From contig JAUVRU010000109.1 of assembly GCA_030597485.1 (NCBI GenBank), positions 1-6,932 on the forward strand: a stretch of 6,932 nt of DNA, in the 5' to 3' direction. The notes beneath the pieces are model-generated. The model was not told the DNA's origin. It saw only the letters and a program-made list of their open reading frames with translations, and did no database searches. The translations under genes were made by a program, and so were the position numbers. The stretch comes from Anaerolineae bacterium. Its GTDB lineage: Bacteria; Chloroflexota; Anaerolineae; 4572-78; NAK82. Positions 5,835-6,932 of this stretch are shown in pieces; position 1 is the stretch's first letter, and each line of letters begins with the position of its first letter.

Positions 5835-6932
5835 TTGACGCCTAAACGGAAGGACGCCAACCCCAGGCAAACCCTGTTATTCGTGCTCATCGGCACCGGC
5901 CTGTTCTTTGCCGGTTGTTGCGCATGTTGGGCCATTTTTTCTGCCGTTACGCCCGACACAGACTCCACAGTGACGGAGCCTCTCACCACAACCGACCTGC
6001 GCCTGGCCTATTCCCCTGAGAAACAGGTGGTTTTTGAGGAACTGGTGTCGGAGTTCAACGAGCAGGTTTTGACCACGACCGACGGCGATCCAATGCACAT
6101 TCATGCTGTACGGATGGATCCCGAGGCGATGGTGGAGGCCGCCCTAGCAGGCGAGGTTCACGCTATTGTACCTGATTCATCGATCTGGCTGGACGTGCTT
6201 GACCGAGCTTATGCCGAGCGCGTGGTCAGTGAAGGCACTGTCGGCACCCCTAAGCTGCTGACATCCAGCGTGACCCGGTGGGCAGTCAGCCCGGTGGTCA
6301 TCGCCATGTGGGAGGAAACAGCTACTGCTCTGGGTTGGCCCGATCAGCCCATTGGCTGGAAGGAGTTGCTGGACCGGGCGCAGAGTGACCCCACCTTCAA
6401 ATGGAGCCACCCTTCCACCGCCTCGGCCAGCGGCCTGTTGGCGACGCTGGCCCAATTTTATGCTGGGGCCGGCATCACCCGGGGACTCACCGAGGACCTG
6501 GCTCAAAGTAAGGCAGTGACCGACTACGTCAGCGCCATTCAAAAGACGGTCCGCTTTTACGGAGAGGGAGAATGGGCCGTCATCCAGCGGGCGCTGGCTG
6601 AAGGAGAGAGTTTCCTGGACGCATTCATCGTGCAGGAACAGCGGGTCATCCATTTCAACCAGCAACCCGACAGGCCCGGTCAGCTGGTTGCCATCTACCC
6701 GGCTGAGGGAACATTGTGGGAAGACCACCCACTGGCATTGGTAGAATCCTCCGCCCTGACGACGGTTCAGCGCCAGACATACCTTGCCTTCCGCAAATAC
6801 CTCACGTCACAGGCTGTGCAGCAGCGTGTCCTCGAATCTGGTTACCGTCCCGCTGACCTTTCCATCGAGATTGATGGGCCAGCTTCGCCCATCGACGTTA
6901 CTTATGGTGTCCATCCGGCCGAGCCACAAACC
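5835..6932 (+). CDS. Membrane-anchored binding-like protein, second of pair, 3' end outside window
   Basis: The frame runs without a stop from at least 5766 to the right edge; from TTG 5835 it gives 366 residues. After MTPKRKDANPRQT comes a hydrophobic helix (14-38), then a Thr-rich linker (about 40-53) and a periplasmic-binding-like domain. Within the helix, FFAGC ends at Cys28, which loosely resembles a lipobox, but hydrophobic residues continue after it, so a signal anchor is equally likely. DLRLAYSPEKQVVFEELVSEFNEQ (54-77) is the first strand and helix, EAALAGEVHAIVPDSSIWLDVL (101-122) the family's 'region of unknown position' segment, and RKYLTSQAVQQRVLESGYRP (320-339) the C-terminal motif shared with the preceding gene. 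The last residues, YGVHPAEPQT, resemble the linker before a von Willebrand A domain in some solute-binding/VWA fusions. That continuation is inferred, not seen. Confidence 0.75.
   Translation, partial: MTPKRKDANPRQTLLFVLIGTGLFFAGCCACWAIFSAVTPDTDSTVTEPLTTTDLRLAYSPEKQVVFEELVSEFNEQVLTTTDGDPMHIHAVRMDPEAMVEAALAGEVHAIVPDSSIWLDVLDRAYAERVVSEGTVGTPKLLTSSVTRWAVSPVVIAMWEETATALGWPDQPIGWKELLDRAQSDPTFKWSHPSTASASGLLATLAQFYAGAGITRGLTEDLAQSKAVTDYVSAIQKTVRFYGEGEWAVIQRALAEGESFLDAFIVQEQRVIHFNQQPDRPGQLVAIYPAEGTLWEDHPLALVESSALTTVQRQTYLAFRKYLTSQAVQQRVLESGYRPADLSIEIDGPASPIDVTYGVHPAEPQT

Noticed and set aside
6177..6728. A 183-codon open frame on the minus strand near the right edge
   Set aside because: It is antisense to the second binding-like protein, whose plus-strand frame is open throughout and has family motifs.

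Overview
The window looks like an ordinary chromosomal stretch from a bacterium, most likely a member of the Chloroflexota. That placement is an inference from the style of the MiaA C-terminus and from a PspA gene followed by membrane-anchored solute-binding-like genes; no rRNA or other phylogenetic marker is present. It holds six protein genes: the 3' end of miaA, a three-gene ABC transporter operon on the minus strand, and a divergent plus-strand operon that starts with a PspA/IM30 gene and runs off the right edge. No tRNA, rRNA, CRISPR array, insertion sequence or integrase is visible.

Left edge (3-236, plus): the last 77 codons of tRNA dimethylallyltransferase MiaA. It converges on the transporter operon across a 67-base gap that holds a hairpin-forming inverted repeat but no T-run.

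Minus-strand operon (3541 down to 304): a WtpA/ModA-type tungstate/molybdate-binding protein with an N-terminal LysM domain, then a ModB/WtpB-type permease, then a ModC/WtpC-type ATPase with a C-terminal TOBE/MOP-like region. The genes are 11 bases apart and then overlapping, so they are very probably co-transcribed and together make one oxyanion importer. The binding protein captures the oxyanion outside the membrane, the permease forms the channel and the ATPase drives transport.

Divergent regulatory region (3542-3821): the minus strand carries a near-perfect sigma-70 promoter (TTGACA, 17 bases, TATACT). Just downstream, across the expected transcription start, lies a perfect 9-bp inverted repeat with a 7-base centre. 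Its CGTTAT...ATAACG arms resemble the operator bound by the molybdate-responsive repressor ModE. This independently supports the transporter assignment and is the most informative signal in the window. A leader of about 155 bases with several small hairpins separates the promoter from the wtpA start. A weaker extended -10 promoter faces right towards pspA.

Plus-strand operon (3822 to the right edge): a 226-residue PspA/IM30 membrane-stress protein, then two tandem, distantly paralogous, membrane-anchored periplasmic-binding-like proteins. The second is cut by the window end. Its final visible segment resembles the linker that precedes a von Willebrand A domain in some solute-binding/VWA fusion proteins, so the gene may continue into such a domain outside the window. 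The job of this PspA plus binding-like-protein module is unknown; an envelope-associated stress or sensing role is an inference.
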